A DNA stretch of 64,000 nt. Source: Gordonia pseudamarae. GTDB lineage: Bacteria > Actinomycetota > Actinomycetes > Mycobacteriales > Mycobacteriaceae. Of the stretch, positions 54,657-63,289 are shown piece by piece. Each line of letters begins with the position of its first letter. Position 1 is the stretch's first letter. Location: positions 4,340,001 to 4,404,000 of the forward strand of contig NZ_CP045809.1 in the NCBI RefSeq assembly GCF_025273675.1, written 5' to 3'. A program made the position numbers and the translations under genes. The notes beneath the pieces are model-generated. The model did not search any database. It was not told the DNA's origin and saw only the letters and a program-made list of their open reading frames with translations.

Positions 54657-55279
54657 CGCTGCACCTGATCGCCGAATGATGTGAGTGGTGTGTTGGTCGG
54701 GAAGAACCGCAGGTCGCTGGGCGTGCGGCGGTCCAGTACCTCACCGACGCGCTCGGAGAGCACGGCGGGGACGATGTCGCCCGCATCAGTACGCAGACCG
54801 GCCTCACGGAGCATCCGGAACAATGTTTGCCGGAGCTTCTGCAGCGTGGACGGCTTTAGACCGTCGAGTTCCGGATGCCACAGGCTTTTGCCGGTGAGGA
54901 ACCGGTTGACGTCGTCGGTGCCCAGCGTCGGCGTCAACAGCAGGAAGCGTTCCCGCAGTACTTCCTCGGCAAAGTCGCCGATCAGCGTATAGCGGCGGCA
55001 GGCTGCGGCCCACATCAGGTGGTACTGCTCCGTCGGGCTGCCGTCAGCGAGCAGTTCGATTTCGTCGTCGTCGAGTACCGCAAGGCGCTGAACTGTCTCC
55101 CGGGTGACCCGGACCAGTGAGGATATCGTACGCGCCTGCAGTAGGTTGCCGTCGACAACCCGGGCGCGGGTGAGCACCCAGTCGCGAGAATCGAGGTAGA
55201 TAGCCGCGACGGCCACGGCCTCGCGAGCAAGGAGACCACCGCTGGTGAACGACAACGCGTAGCGCAGCTCGTCAGTCAC
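54653..55279 (-). CDS. brxA: BREX protein BrxA (DUF1819)
   Basis: This 208-residue protein matches DUF1819 (BrxA), a small, mostly helical protein reported to bind DNA and related to NusB-like folds. It is the first gene of the BREX operon. The GTG at 55279 has a GGGAGG site about 12 nt upstream. The promoter should lie in the spacer at 55280-55488. Confidence 0.9.
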   Translation of the reverse strand: MTDELRYALSFTSGGLLAREAVAVAAIYLDSRDWVLTRARVVDGNLLQARTISSLVRVTRETVQRLAVLDDDEIELLADGSPTEQYHLMWAAACRRYTLIGDFAEEVLRERFLLLTPTLGTDDVNRFLTGKSLWHPELDGLKPSTLQKLRQTLFRMLREAGLRTDAGDIVPAVLSERVGEVLDRRTPSDLRFFPTNTPLTSFGDQVQR

Positions 55280-55488
55280 GTGGCGTACGGCCTCCCTTCC
55301 TGTCGTCCTGGCCGCATCAAGACTATCCGGACCCTACGACACCAGCGCCGACTGATACGCGTCGCCTCGCCGACCCGAGGCGGACACGGCACCCGCCTGC
55401 CCGTCGCTCCACCGTCGGCGTTCCTCGTCACCGGTTCAACCGGCGGACGCCGAAGTACTCCGTCACCCTCATGTACAAGGTGTCGTCG
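55280..55488. other. promoter region upstream of the BREX operon and island edge
   Basis: This spacer of about 210 bp holds no convincing gene. It must contain the brxA promoter on the minus strand. A 13-bp palindrome, CCGGTTCAACCGG, lies at 55431-55443 and could be an operator. The chromosome-island junction is probably in or near this stretch. Confidence 0.45.
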
Positions 55489-55557
55489 TCACATGTGCGC
55501 CACTACTCGGATGCCACCGACGATCAGTCCGGCACCGATCCACCGGGTCAGTGTCAT
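55489..55557 (-). pseudogene. truncated start of a host gene at the island boundary
   Basis: An ATG at 55557, 2 nt after the stop of the membrane-protein gene, opens MTLTRWIGAGLIVGGIRVV, a plausible membrane-anchored N-terminus, and stops after 22 codons. The tight spacing suggests a former third gene of this minus-strand operon, cut short when the BREX island inserted. Confidence 0.4.
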
Positions 55558-55559
55558 CG

Positions 55560-57272
55560 TCAACTCTCCGGACACTGCGCGGCCTCGCCCGACAGCACCC
55601 CCCGCCAGCTGAAGTCGCCGGCCAGCACGTAGCGCCCCGGTGCCGGGGCGCGGATCTCCGTCCATCCGTCGACGGTGGCGCTCACGCACGCTGTGATCGT
55701 CGCGTCGGCCGCGTCACGCGCCGTGAGATAGCGGTTGGGCCGGATACGGATCTGGTACGAGGCGGCCGCCGGTACCTCGATCACCATCTGCGACGGCGAC
55801 TCCTCCACGAGTCGGAGCGGTTCGGGCACGATGGCGGTGGGCTCGGCGACCCGGTAGAGCGTCCAGTCGTCGTTGCTCCACGTCCGCCTCAGGTACGGCA
55901 GGCCCGACCCGATCAGTTCGGCCTCGGCCTTCATCTGCCGCATGGGTGCGGCCGACACCACGACGTAGGCGACCGCGTTGTCCGAGAGCCACAGCCGGTA
56001 ACTGCCGGCGGTCAGGGCATCGGTCTCATAGAAGATCGGGTTGTACCGGGCATCGGACTGGTTCTCCCAGCCGCGCGCCAGCTTCACCGTCTTGGCCACC
56101 ATATGCGACCCGGCGTGGGTGCCGGCGTCGACAAGTTCGACGCGATGGTTGGCCATACCGGGAATCCGCTCGAGCTGCTCCACCAGCGGCGCGTACGAGA
56201 TTTCCGGGTCGTCGACGTCGGCGGCCGCGATCTGGTCGGCGGTGGCCACGAACACCGAGTACACCAGTGCCGGGGCGAGCGCGATCGCCAGGAACCGCAC
56301 CGGTCTGCGGGAGAAGTACAGCACCAGGCACGGCAGCACGAAGCAGAAGAATCGGCTGAGGTTGGAACCGATGCCGGTGGGGATCAGGAACAGCGCGAGA
56401 GCCACGGCCAGCGCCAGCGGAGCGATCCACACGGCGGTCTCGCGTACCACGTTCGCGGCCGAATCGACGTCGCCGTCCGGGGCCCCGGCCCCCGGTCCCC
56501 CGCGTTCGGGTCTGAGCGCGATCCAGGCGCCCACACCGATCAGCACACACCAGAACAGCGTGGTGGCCGGAAACACCTGTGACCCGGGTGCCCCGAACAG
56601 GGCGAACGGGACGAGCACGCCGATACCCGAACCGATCAGCAATGCCCATAACGCGGGATCGGGTCTGCTCACGACGGGTGGATCGGCGGCGGGTACCCCG
56701 GTGTGATGCCATACCAGCCGACCGCCGTCGTGCAGCGACCGCACCACGAACGGCACCACGGCCAGACCGATGAACGCCGGGGCCAATGCGCTGGCGCAAC
56801 CACCGAGCACCAGCACGGCGGCACCCACGACGAGCATTCGCCGCTGGATCAGCACCACACCGGCCAGGGTGATGGCCGCCGCCACCGCGAACGCGACCCG
56901 CCCGGACATCATGTTCAGGACCGCCGCGCCCGCGATGGCCCATGCCAGCATCGTCGGATGGGCCGCCGACCGCGACAGCGGGTAGGCCAGCGCCGCGATG
57001 CCGATAGTCGCCGCGCACAGCAGCGGCAGGGAGCCGATCAGCGTCGACAACGACGGCACGATCAGGGAGTAACTGCCCGGCGAGACCCCGCCGTACCAGC
57101 CGAACCAGTACGCCAGGCCCACGCCCGAGCGTGCGGCGTCCTCACGGGCGAGGGCGGCCTGCAGGTCGGACAGCGCCGGGCTGACCAGCAGCAGCGCGAT
57201 GCTGGCCACGACCGCGGTCCCGAGCGGCAACCATGCGCGCCGGAATCGGGGACTCTGGTGCAGGATGCTCAC
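55560..57272 (-). CDS. polytopic membrane protein, function unknown
   Basis: This 570-residue protein has about 10-11 hydrophobic spans in residues 15-340, then a soluble domain of about 230 residues rich in beta-type sequence, probably on the outer face. It resembles uncharacterised actinobacterial membrane proteins sometimes annotated as transporters or glycosyltransferase-like; I do not recognise a catalytic motif. It overlaps the PAP2-type gene upstream by 4 nt, so both probably act in cell-envelope lipid or glycan metabolism. That role is inference. Confidence 0.65.
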   Translation of the reverse strand: MSILHQSPRFRRAWLPLGTAVVASIALLLVSPALSDLQAALAREDAARSGVGLAYWFGWYGGVSPGSYSLIVPSLSTLIGSLPLLCAATIGIAALAYPLSRSAAHPTMLAWAIAGAAVLNMMSGRVAFAVAAAITLAGVVLIQRRMLVVGAAVLVLGGCASALAPAFIGLAVVPFVVRSLHDGGRLVWHHTGVPAADPPVVSRPDPALWALLIGSGIGVLVPFALFGAPGSQVFPATTLFWCVLIGVGAWIALRPERGGPGAGAPDGDVDSAANVVRETAVWIAPLALAVALALFLIPTGIGSNLSRFFCFVLPCLVLYFSRRPVRFLAIALAPALVYSVFVATADQIAAADVDDPEISYAPLVEQLERIPGMANHRVELVDAGTHAGSHMVAKTVKLARGWENQSDARYNPIFYETDALTAGSYRLWLSDNAVAYVVVSAAPMRQMKAEAELIGSGLPYLRRTWSNDDWTLYRVAEPTAIVPEPLRLVEESPSQMVIEVPAAASYQIRIRPNRYLTARDAADATITACVSATVDGWTEIRAPAPGRYVLAGDFSWRGVLSGEAAQCPES

Positions 57273-58327
57273 GGCTCCGGCGTAACCCGTTCGGCCGGGA
57301 CACTTCCTGAAAGATCCCCCGCCGACCGATCCCCGCCCGAAGGATCGTGTTCTGACGGATCGCGACCGGAAGGATCGCGACCGGACAGGTTGCGCGCGGA
57401 CCGCTCCGGCTTGTGCAGGGATACCCGTCCGGGCCGGATGTCCGCCGTGTCACCGGCGGTGACATCCCGCCAAGTGATCCCGCTCAGCGGCGACGCCAGA
57501 TACCGCCGCCACAGGTAGCGCATGCCGTAGGCGGCGAGAGCTCCGACGAGCAGGGTCCCCAGCCCGGCGACGACGTCGATGAAGTAGTGATTGCCGGTGC
57601 CCATCACCACGAAGAAGGTGGTGAACGGGTAGAGGCAGCCGAGCACCCGTACCCAGTGTCTGCGGCCGAAGTGCACGAGCATGATGCCGCACCAGGTGGC
57701 CCATGCACAGTGCAGCGACGGCATGGCGGCGAACTGGTTGGAGACGGCATCCGATCCCGGCGCACCCGACTCCGGCCACCAGCCCCATGAGCCGGTCTTG
57801 GCCATGATGTCGACGAAGCGTTCGTCGGCGAGCATCCGCGGCGGCGCCGTCGGCATCGTGTAGAAGCCGATGAGGGCGAACCCGGTGGTGAACACCAGCA
57901 CCGAACTCATCAGCCGGTACCTGTTGCGATGCGCCACGAACAACCAGATCAGGACGCCCGGGGTGACGATGAAGTGCAGCGATGCGTATTCGAGCGCGCT
58001 GAGTGCGGCCACGGGCGGGGTGTCGTTGACGAACTCGTTGAGCCAGCGCTCGAACGCCAGGCCGAACTCGTCCTCCCAGGCCAGGATGTCGCGGCCGTTC
58101 TTGAATGCCACGCCCACGTCGCCGTCGGCCATGTTGCGGATCATCGAATAGATTCCGTACAGCGCACCGAGGACGAGGATCTCCACCCACCAGCGAGGGG
58201 CGACGAAGTACCTCATCACCGCGGTGACACCGCGCGGCAGCCTACCCAGGGCACCCCATACCGCACGGCCGGAGCCGGCATCGGAGGCAGCTGCGGCGCC
58301 GTCGACAGATCCTCTCGCACCCGTCAC
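57269..58327 (-). CDS. PAP2-superfamily phosphatase/phosphotransferase
   Basis: This protein of about 352 residues has several membrane spans and the PAP2-C motifs SLHCAWATW and GTGNHYFIDVVAG, which hold the catalytic histidines and aspartate of inositol-phosphorylceramide-synthase-like enzymes. The GTG at 58327, preceded by GAGGAGG, is preferred to a much longer frame with no ribosome site. It probably handles a lipid phosphate in the membrane and is coupled to the following membrane protein. The long Asp/Ser/Gly-rich C-terminal tail with repeated DPSGRDPS units is unusual. Confidence 0.8.
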   Translation of the reverse strand: MTGARGSVDGAAAASDAGSGRAVWGALGRLPRGVTAVMRYFVAPRWWVEILVLGALYGIYSMIRNMADGDVGVAFKNGRDILAWEDEFGLAFERWLNEFVNDTPPVAALSALEYASLHFIVTPGVLIWLFVAHRNRYRLMSSVLVFTTGFALIGFYTMPTAPPRMLADERFVDIMAKTGSWGWWPESGAPGSDAVSNQFAAMPSLHCAWATWCGIMLVHFGRRHWVRVLGCLYPFTTFFVVMGTGNHYFIDVVAGLGTLLVGALAAYGMRYLWRRYLASPLSGITWRDVTAGDTADIRPGRVSLHKPERSARNLSGRDPSGRDPSEHDPSGGDRSAGDLSGSVPAERVTPEP

Positions 58328-58716
58328 GGCGCCCTCCTCACAGATCCGCGGACACCTGATGGCTGTGCCGGCGTCGGCGGCCTCCGGCCGCCACAAGCGT
58401 TCGTGGATACGGTGCACCCACAGGGAATGTCTTGCTGACCCTAGGTAAACACCCAGTGTGGGCGCAACCTGCCCTCTGCTCACCGAATGGTTCTTGGCAG
58501 TGGCCACCACCGCACCGGCGGGGACCCCTCAACCCTGTCCGTCGGTGACAGGTCAAGCCGCCAGCATACACTTCCGCGCCGGATTACCCGTGACCTCAGC
58601 GAACCACCACGCGCCCGCACACCCTTGCGCCCCCGGCGACAGAAACGGTACTGTCATGCAAATGGTCAGTCCAAAACAATAGGACTAGCCGTGACACGAG
58701 AGGACGCCGAAGTCTG
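58328..58716. other. intergenic region between divergent genes
   Basis: This spacer of 389 bp separates the PAP2 gene from the crotonase gene and should contain both promoters. No reading frame here is convincing. A small imperfect repeat, AGTCC (58668-58672) and GGACT (58682-58686), lies 30-50 bp before the crotonase start and may be an operator. Confidence 0.5.
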
Positions 58717-59511
58717 ATGACCGAATTCACCGACATCACCTACGAAGTCGACAACGGGCTCGCCTGGATCACCATCAACCGCCCCGATCGCTACAACGCC
58801 TTCCGCGCGCAGACGGTCGACGAACTGATCCTGGCCTTCAAACGCGCATGGGTCAGCAGCGACGTGGGTGTCATCGCGCTCACCGGAGCCGGCGACAAGG
58901 CGTTCTGCGCCGGCGGCGATCAGAAGCAGCGGATGGAGACCGGCGACTACGGCCCCTCGATCAGCGGCCTGTTCGAGGTCGAGTCCCTGCACCGGGTGAT
59001 CCGTGACGTCCCCAAGCCGGTCATCGCCGCGGTGAACGGACTGGCCATCGGTGGCGGGCATGTGCTGCACGTACTGGCAGATCTCACCATCGCCGCCGAC
59101 ACCGCCCAGTTCGGCCAGAACGGTCCCCGGGTCGGCTCCTTCGACGCCGGTCTGGGTTCGGGCTATCTGGCCCGGGTCGTCGGCGAGAAGCGCGCCCGCG
59201 AGATCTGGTTCATGCTGCGCCGTCTGTCGGCCGAGGAGGCCCAGGAGTGGGGCCTGGTCAACAAGGTCGTACCCGCCGCCGAATTGCGCAACGAGGTGCG
59301 TACGTGGGCCGACCAGATGCTGGAGTTCTCCCCGACCGCACTCAAGGTGCTCAAACAGTCGCTGAACACCGACACCGAGCATTTCGTCAGCATCGGCCAG
59401 ATGGCGTACTCGACGCTGGAGATCTTCGGCGAGACGCCGGAGGCCCGCGAAGGTATCACCGCGTTCAACGAGAAGCGCAAACCCGACTTCGGTCAGTACC
59501 GCGGAAAGTGA
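58717..59511 (+). CDS. crotonase-family enzyme (BadI/MenB-like)
   Basis: This 264-residue enzyme has the two oxyanion-hole segments DKAFCAGGDQKQR and NGLAIGGGHVLH, and the stretch NGPRVGSFDAGLGSGYLARVVGEK, closer to 2-ketocyclohexanecarboxyl-CoA hydrolase (BadI) and naphthoate synthase (MenB) than to fatty-acid hydratases. It starts a plus-strand operon with an SDR gene 8 nt downstream, consistent with catabolism of an alicyclic acid. MenB is unlikely because no menaquinone genes are nearby. Confidence 0.8.
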   Translation: MTEFTDITYEVDNGLAWITINRPDRYNAFRAQTVDELILAFKRAWVSSDVGVIALTGAGDKAFCAGGDQKQRMETGDYGPSISGLFEVESLHRVIRDVPKPVIAAVNGLAIGGGHVLHVLADLTIAADTAQFGQNGPRVGSFDAGLGSGYLARVVGEKRAREIWFMLRRLSAEEAQEWGLVNKVVPAAELRNEVRTWADQMLEFSPTALKVLKQSLNTDTEHFVSIGQMAYSTLEIFGETPEAREGITAFNEKRKPDFGQYRGK

Positions 59512-59519
59512 GTTCGGCG

Positions 59520-60434
59520 ATGTCGAAAGCCACCCCGTCGAAAGCCACCCCGTTCACAGGTGAGTTGCTCGCCAGCAAGAGAATCCTGATCACCGGCGGC
59601 GGTACGGGTCTGGGCCGCGGGGTGGCCCGGCATCTGGTCGATCACGGCGCACAGGTGCATCTGTGGGGCCGCCGCGAGGCGGTCCTGGCCGACGCGGCGG
59701 CCGAGGCGTCGGCGTCCCGGCCGGGTTCGGTTCATATTCACACCGTCGACGTCCGCGACTACGCCAATGTCGACGAGACGATGAGCCGGATCTGGGCCGA
59801 TCACGGACCGCTGACCGGTGTGGTCAACAATGCCGCCGCCAATTTCATCGCACAGACCAAGGATCTGAGCCCACGCGCCTTCGAGGCGGTGACCAGCACC
59901 GTGATGAACGGGTCGTTCCACACCACCCACGCCGCCGGCAAACGCTGGATCGCCGACGGACTTCCCGGCAGCGTCCTGTCGACACTGACCACCTGGGTGT
60001 GGACCGGATCGGCGTACGTGGTGCCCTCGGCGATGGCCAAGGCGGCCGTACATTCGATGACCATGTCATTGGCCGTGGAATGGGCGAAATACAATATCCG
60101 GGTCAACGCGATCGCCTCCGGTCCCATCCCCACCGACTACGCGTGGGAAATGCTCAACCCCACCGACAAGAGTTCGGTCGGGGCGACGCAGACCGATCAG
60201 ATTCCGGCCGGCCGGGCGGGCACCATCGAAGAGCTGGCCAACCTGACGATGTTCCTGCTCTCGGATGCCTGTGACTATCTGACCGGCCAGACCGTCGCGA
60301 TGGACGGCGGTCAGATGCTCGCCGGTCCGGGGACCTTTGCGGGCCTGAACTCCCTGACCGATGCCGACTGGCAGCAGATCAAGGAAACCAGCAAGGCCGC
60401 GTCAGCGGCGAGCAAGTCACAACGCAGCGTGTAG
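59520..60434 (+). CDS. SDR oxidoreductase (2,4-dienoyl-CoA-reductase-like)
   Basis: This 304-residue protein has ILITGGGTGLGRG as cofactor motif and an NNAA segment. At the catalytic YxxxK position it reads SAMAK, as in peroxisomal-type 2,4-dienoyl-CoA reductases that lack the Tyr. The ATG at 59520 follows the crotonase stop by 8 nt. It likely reduces an unsaturated or keto acyl-CoA in the same pathway. Its C-terminus (GQMLAGPGTFAGLNSL) is a conserved feature of this subgroup. Confidence 0.8.
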   Translation: MSKATPSKATPFTGELLASKRILITGGGTGLGRGVARHLVDHGAQVHLWGRREAVLADAAAEASASRPGSVHIHTVDVRDYANVDETMSRIWADHGPLTGVVNNAAANFIAQTKDLSPRAFEAVTSTVMNGSFHTTHAAGKRWIADGLPGSVLSTLTTWVWTGSAYVVPSAMAKAAVHSMTMSLAVEWAKYNIRVNAIASGPIPTDYAWEMLNPTDKSSVGATQTDQIPAGRAGTIEELANLTMFLLSDACDYLTGQTVAMDGGQMLAGPGTFAGLNSLTDADWQQIKETSKAASAASKSQRSV

Positions 60435-60456
60435 AGCGCCTGGACCGGCCGCGATC

Positions 60457-61053
60457 ATGACCGAATCGACCACCACCGCCGCGACAACGAAAACCTCAGC
60501 CCCTCGACGCCTGGCCGGCGTCGAGGGGCTGTGGGTGTTCATCGGCGTCGACATGACCTTCTTCCTGCTCTTGTTCTTGTCCTTCATGGTCGGTCGCCGC
60601 GATGCGACTGAGGAGTACGAGACCGCGCGCCGGGTACTCAACCCCACCTTCGGCGGCGTCAACACCCTGATCCTGCTGACAAGCTCCTGGTGCGTGGTGA
60701 TGGCGGTGCGGGCCGCCCGCGACAAGCGCCCGGAGGTCTCCCGCTGGCTCCCCGCGGCGGCCTACTGCGGTGTCGTGTTTGCCGCGCTGAAGGTGGTCGA
60801 ATACGCCTCCAAGATAAGCGACGGACTGACCCCGGCCACCAATGACTTCTTCATGTACTATTTCGTGCTCACGGGATTTCATCTGATGCACGTCGTCGCG
60901 GGCACCGTGATGCTGCTGGTGTTCTGGAACATGACCCGCAGGAACACGTTGAGCAGCAACCGTTTTCTGGCACTCGAGTCGGGCGCCGTCTTCTGGCACA
61001 TGGTCGACATGTTGTGGATCATCCTGTTTCCGCTGCTCTACCTGATGAGGTGA
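60457..61053 (+). CDS. NorE-like cytochrome c oxidase subunit III family protein
   Basis: This 198-residue membrane protein has five hydrophobic spans and the pattern of heme-copper oxidase subunit III and NorE (GFHLMHVVAGT, FWHMVDMLWIILFPLLYL). True COX3 is longer (about 200-260). It starts 22 nt after the SDR gene and is followed immediately by a NorF-like gene. No subunit I or II is nearby, so it may serve a distant oxidase or nitric-oxide reductase, or an alkane/alicyclic oxygenase system. Confidence 0.8.
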   Translation: MTESTTTAATTKTSAPRRLAGVEGLWVFIGVDMTFFLLLFLSFMVGRRDATEEYETARRVLNPTFGGVNTLILLTSSWCVVMAVRAARDKRPEVSRWLPAAAYCGVVFAALKVVEYASKISDGLTPATNDFFMYYFVLTGFHLMHVVAGTVMLLVFWNMTRRNTLSSNRFLALESGAVFWHMVDMLWIILFPLLYLMR

Positions 61054-61055
61054 CC

Positions 61056-61322
61056 GTGACCGATCTGCTGAAACGGCCGACGACAGTGGTCTGGCTGACC
61101 CTGATGCTTGCCACGGTCATCACCACCTGGTTCCTGGCCAAAGACGCATTTCCGGCGCCCGCGGGCACCGTTGGAATTATTCTGATCGCCGCAATAAAAG
61201 CTCGACTGGTGCTAAATTATTTCATGGAATTGGGCACCGCACCCCGAGCCGCACGCATCGTATTCGAGGGCTGGGTCGCGGTGGTCACCATCGGGGTCAT
61301 CGGATTGTATTTGGCGGCCTAG
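61056..61322 (+). CDS. NorF-like/cytochrome oxidase subunit IV family protein
   Basis: This 88-residue protein has three hydrophobic spans and the KARLVLNYFMEL motif typical of subunit IV/NorF proteins. The GTG at 61056 starts 2 nt after the preceding stop, so the pair is translationally coupled. Confidence 0.78.
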   Translation: MTDLLKRPTTVVWLTLMLATVITTWFLAKDAFPAPAGTVGIILIAAIKARLVLNYFMELGTAPRAARIVFEGWVAVVTIGVIGLYLAA

Positions 61323-61428
61323 CCATACATATCCGGATAGTTCATAAACCGGATGCCGTCAACCTCTGCTCATCTCCTCGGTGACCGATTCCGGCGTCTT
61401 CTACATGCAGTCTACGAGGGAGAAAACG

Positions 61429-62193
61429 ATGGAAGAGCAACAAACCAAGACAAGTTATGGCTCACAGCGAATCGGATTGTGGTGCACCTGGATCTTCGCC
61501 GCGCTGACCGTGATCGGCTGGCTGGGCGTGGCCAACTTCTACAAGCCTGAACCAGGCGACAACAGCGCCGAGCAGATCAAACAATGGTTCACCGAGGATC
61601 ACCGGTGGGGCATCATCATCGGGTGCACCATCTTCTACGTCGCCTGCGGACTCCTGGTACCGGGATCGATCCAGTTCGGTCTCATGCTGTCCAAGATCGA
61701 GGGCCGGCGGCCGCTGTGGTCCTTCACGACCGGTGTATGCGGAATCTTCATCTCGCTGATCATCTTCTTCAATTGCTGCGCCTGGATCACCGCTGCGTAC
61801 CGGACCGAGAACGGTGGCGATGTCATCCAGGCCTGGTACGACTGGGCGTGGTTCGCTTTCCTGCTCGGGTGGATCTATCTGTCCATCGAGATGCTGTCGA
61901 CCGCCGTGGTGGAATTGTCGGACAAGCGCGCCGAGCCGATGGTTCCGCGCTGGATGACTTGGCTCACGATCGCCGGGGCGGTCACGCTGATGACCGCTGC
62001 GGGCCCCGCCTTCTTCAAGAGCGGTCCTTTCGCCTACAACGGACTTCTCGGATTCTATCTGCCGATGGCGATCTGGGGCTTCTACCTGGTCGGCACGGCA
62101 TGGTTCATGCTCAAGGAACTCGACCGGGAGGAGGCAGCGGAGCGGGACGGTGCACAGGTCCCGACGGGACCCTCACCGACGCCCGTCGGCTGA
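61429..62193 (+). CDS. membrane protein, function unknown
   Basis: This 254-residue protein has about six membrane spans and a short soluble C-terminus. It starts at the ATG at 61429, with a GAGGGAGA site 6 nt upstream. I recognise no family motif. Its position after the norEF-like pair, before a strong terminator, suggests membership of the same unit or function. Confidence 0.65.
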   Translation: MEEQQTKTSYGSQRIGLWCTWIFAALTVIGWLGVANFYKPEPGDNSAEQIKQWFTEDHRWGIIIGCTIFYVACGLLVPGSIQFGLMLSKIEGRRPLWSFTTGVCGIFISLIIFFNCCAWITAAYRTENGGDVIQAWYDWAWFAFLLGWIYLSIEMLSTAVVELSDKRAEPMVPRWMTWLTIAGAVTLMTAAGPAFFKSGPFAYNGLLGFYLPMAIWGFYLVGTAWFMLKELDREEAAERDGAQVPTGPSPTPVG

Positions 62194-62209
62194 ACCCCCG
62201 CAGCGCGAT

Positions 62210-62251
62210 GACGAACGGTTTCGACCCATCCTCGGATCGAAACCGTTCGTC
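62210..62251. terminator. rho-independent terminator between convergent genes
   Basis: Fifteen-base arms GACGAACGGTTTCGA (62210-62224) and TCGAAACCGTTCGTC (62237-62251) pair perfectly around a 12-nt loop, directly after the membrane-protein stop and before the converging gene end at 62267. It likely works in both directions. Confidence 0.85.
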
Positions 62252-62266
62252 GTCGTGGCTCACTAC

Positions 62267-63289
62267 TTATAGCGTACGTCGGTAGGTGTAGCTGCGGCTT
62301 CGGGTCAATGCGAACTCGAAAATCCCCGACCCCTGTGTGCCATCGAGCTCGAAGGCACACAGGCGGTCGGTGAGGGCCGAATCCAGGGTGCGGGGCGACA
62401 CCGATCCGTCCAGCGGGTACCGATCACTCTCGACGTGGTCGGCTCCACGCGAATTGCCGTGGTGTCCACCGTATCCCGCACCCGCCATATAGCCTCCCCG
62501 GCCGGCCGGGTCGGCCCGGACGCGATATGTCCGCCCGGCCTCGGTCCGCACCTCGACATGGCCGCCGGTCAGGTCGAGTCCGTCGTCGAACGTCAATGCG
62601 TGCCGCACGCCGGTGATCGGATCGAGGTGCCCGGCCACATGCATCACCGCGCCCTCCAGCAGTAGCCGCTCTCCGGTCCGGGTCTCCACCAGCAGCAAGC
62701 CGATCGAGAACTCCGGAAACTGTGCCTGGAACCAGATGTGCAGTCCCTGACCGCCGGCCATCGTCCGCACCCCACGCGACCGGTCACGCTGCCCGTACCA
62801 GCCGTCGAGGGAAACCTCCGCGCCGTCGACGCGCAGAGTCCCTGTGTAGGTACCGGACTGGAAGAGATGATCGAACGCGGTTCGCGTGGAGGTGGCGTTG
62901 TCGACGGCCACCTCACCCCACCACGCCGGGGTCCTCGACCGCCAGACGATCTCACCGTCGACACCGATATCGTTGGCGGCCAGCGTCAATCGCCACCGTT
63001 CGTTCGGGATCTCCACGTCGTAGCGCAACGGACCGGCGCCGGTGCGGCCTGTCACGCCCAGTTCACCGGCAAAGCGCAGATTGCGCTGCTCGGCTCCGTC
63101 GGCGTACACCAGAAAGCCGTCGGTGGTGTCCTTCGGCGGATAGATGCCGAACCCCAGGATGATCGACGGAGACCCGGGTGCCACCTCCACCGGATGCATG
63201 TTGAACATGAACCGGTCGAAGAAGCCGGCCGGTAGATCGGTCCGTTCCGGGCCGATGAGCGCATCGTGAAATTCGGCCTGCTCAGCCAT
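62267..63289 (-). CDS. DUF7064/DUF7065-like protein
   Basis: This 340-residue protein has the beta-rich pattern of the hydroxyneurosporene-synthase-like/DUF7064-7065 family (GFGIYPPKDTTDGFLVYADG, WWGEVAVDNATS, GWYGQRDRSRGVR). The ATG at 63289 overlaps the phosphotransferase stop by 8 nt; a longer frame upstream lies inside that gene and is rejected. The family is frequently found beside aminoglycoside-phosphotransferase-like genes in actinobacterial lipid and steroid loci. The biochemical role is unknown. Confidence 0.7.
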   Translation of the reverse strand: MAEQAEFHDALIGPERTDLPAGFFDRFMFNMHPVEVAPGSPSIILGFGIYPPKDTTDGFLVYADGAEQRNLRFAGELGVTGRTGAGPLRYDVEIPNERWRLTLAANDIGVDGEIVWRSRTPAWWGEVAVDNATSTRTAFDHLFQSGTYTGTLRVDGAEVSLDGWYGQRDRSRGVRTMAGGQGLHIWFQAQFPEFSIGLLLVETRTGERLLLEGAVMHVAGHLDPITGVRHALTFDDGLDLTGGHVEVRTEAGRTYRVRADPAGRGGYMAGAGYGGHHGNSRGADHVESDRYPLDGSVSPRTLDSALTDRLCAFELDGTQGSGIFEFALTRSRSYTYRRTL

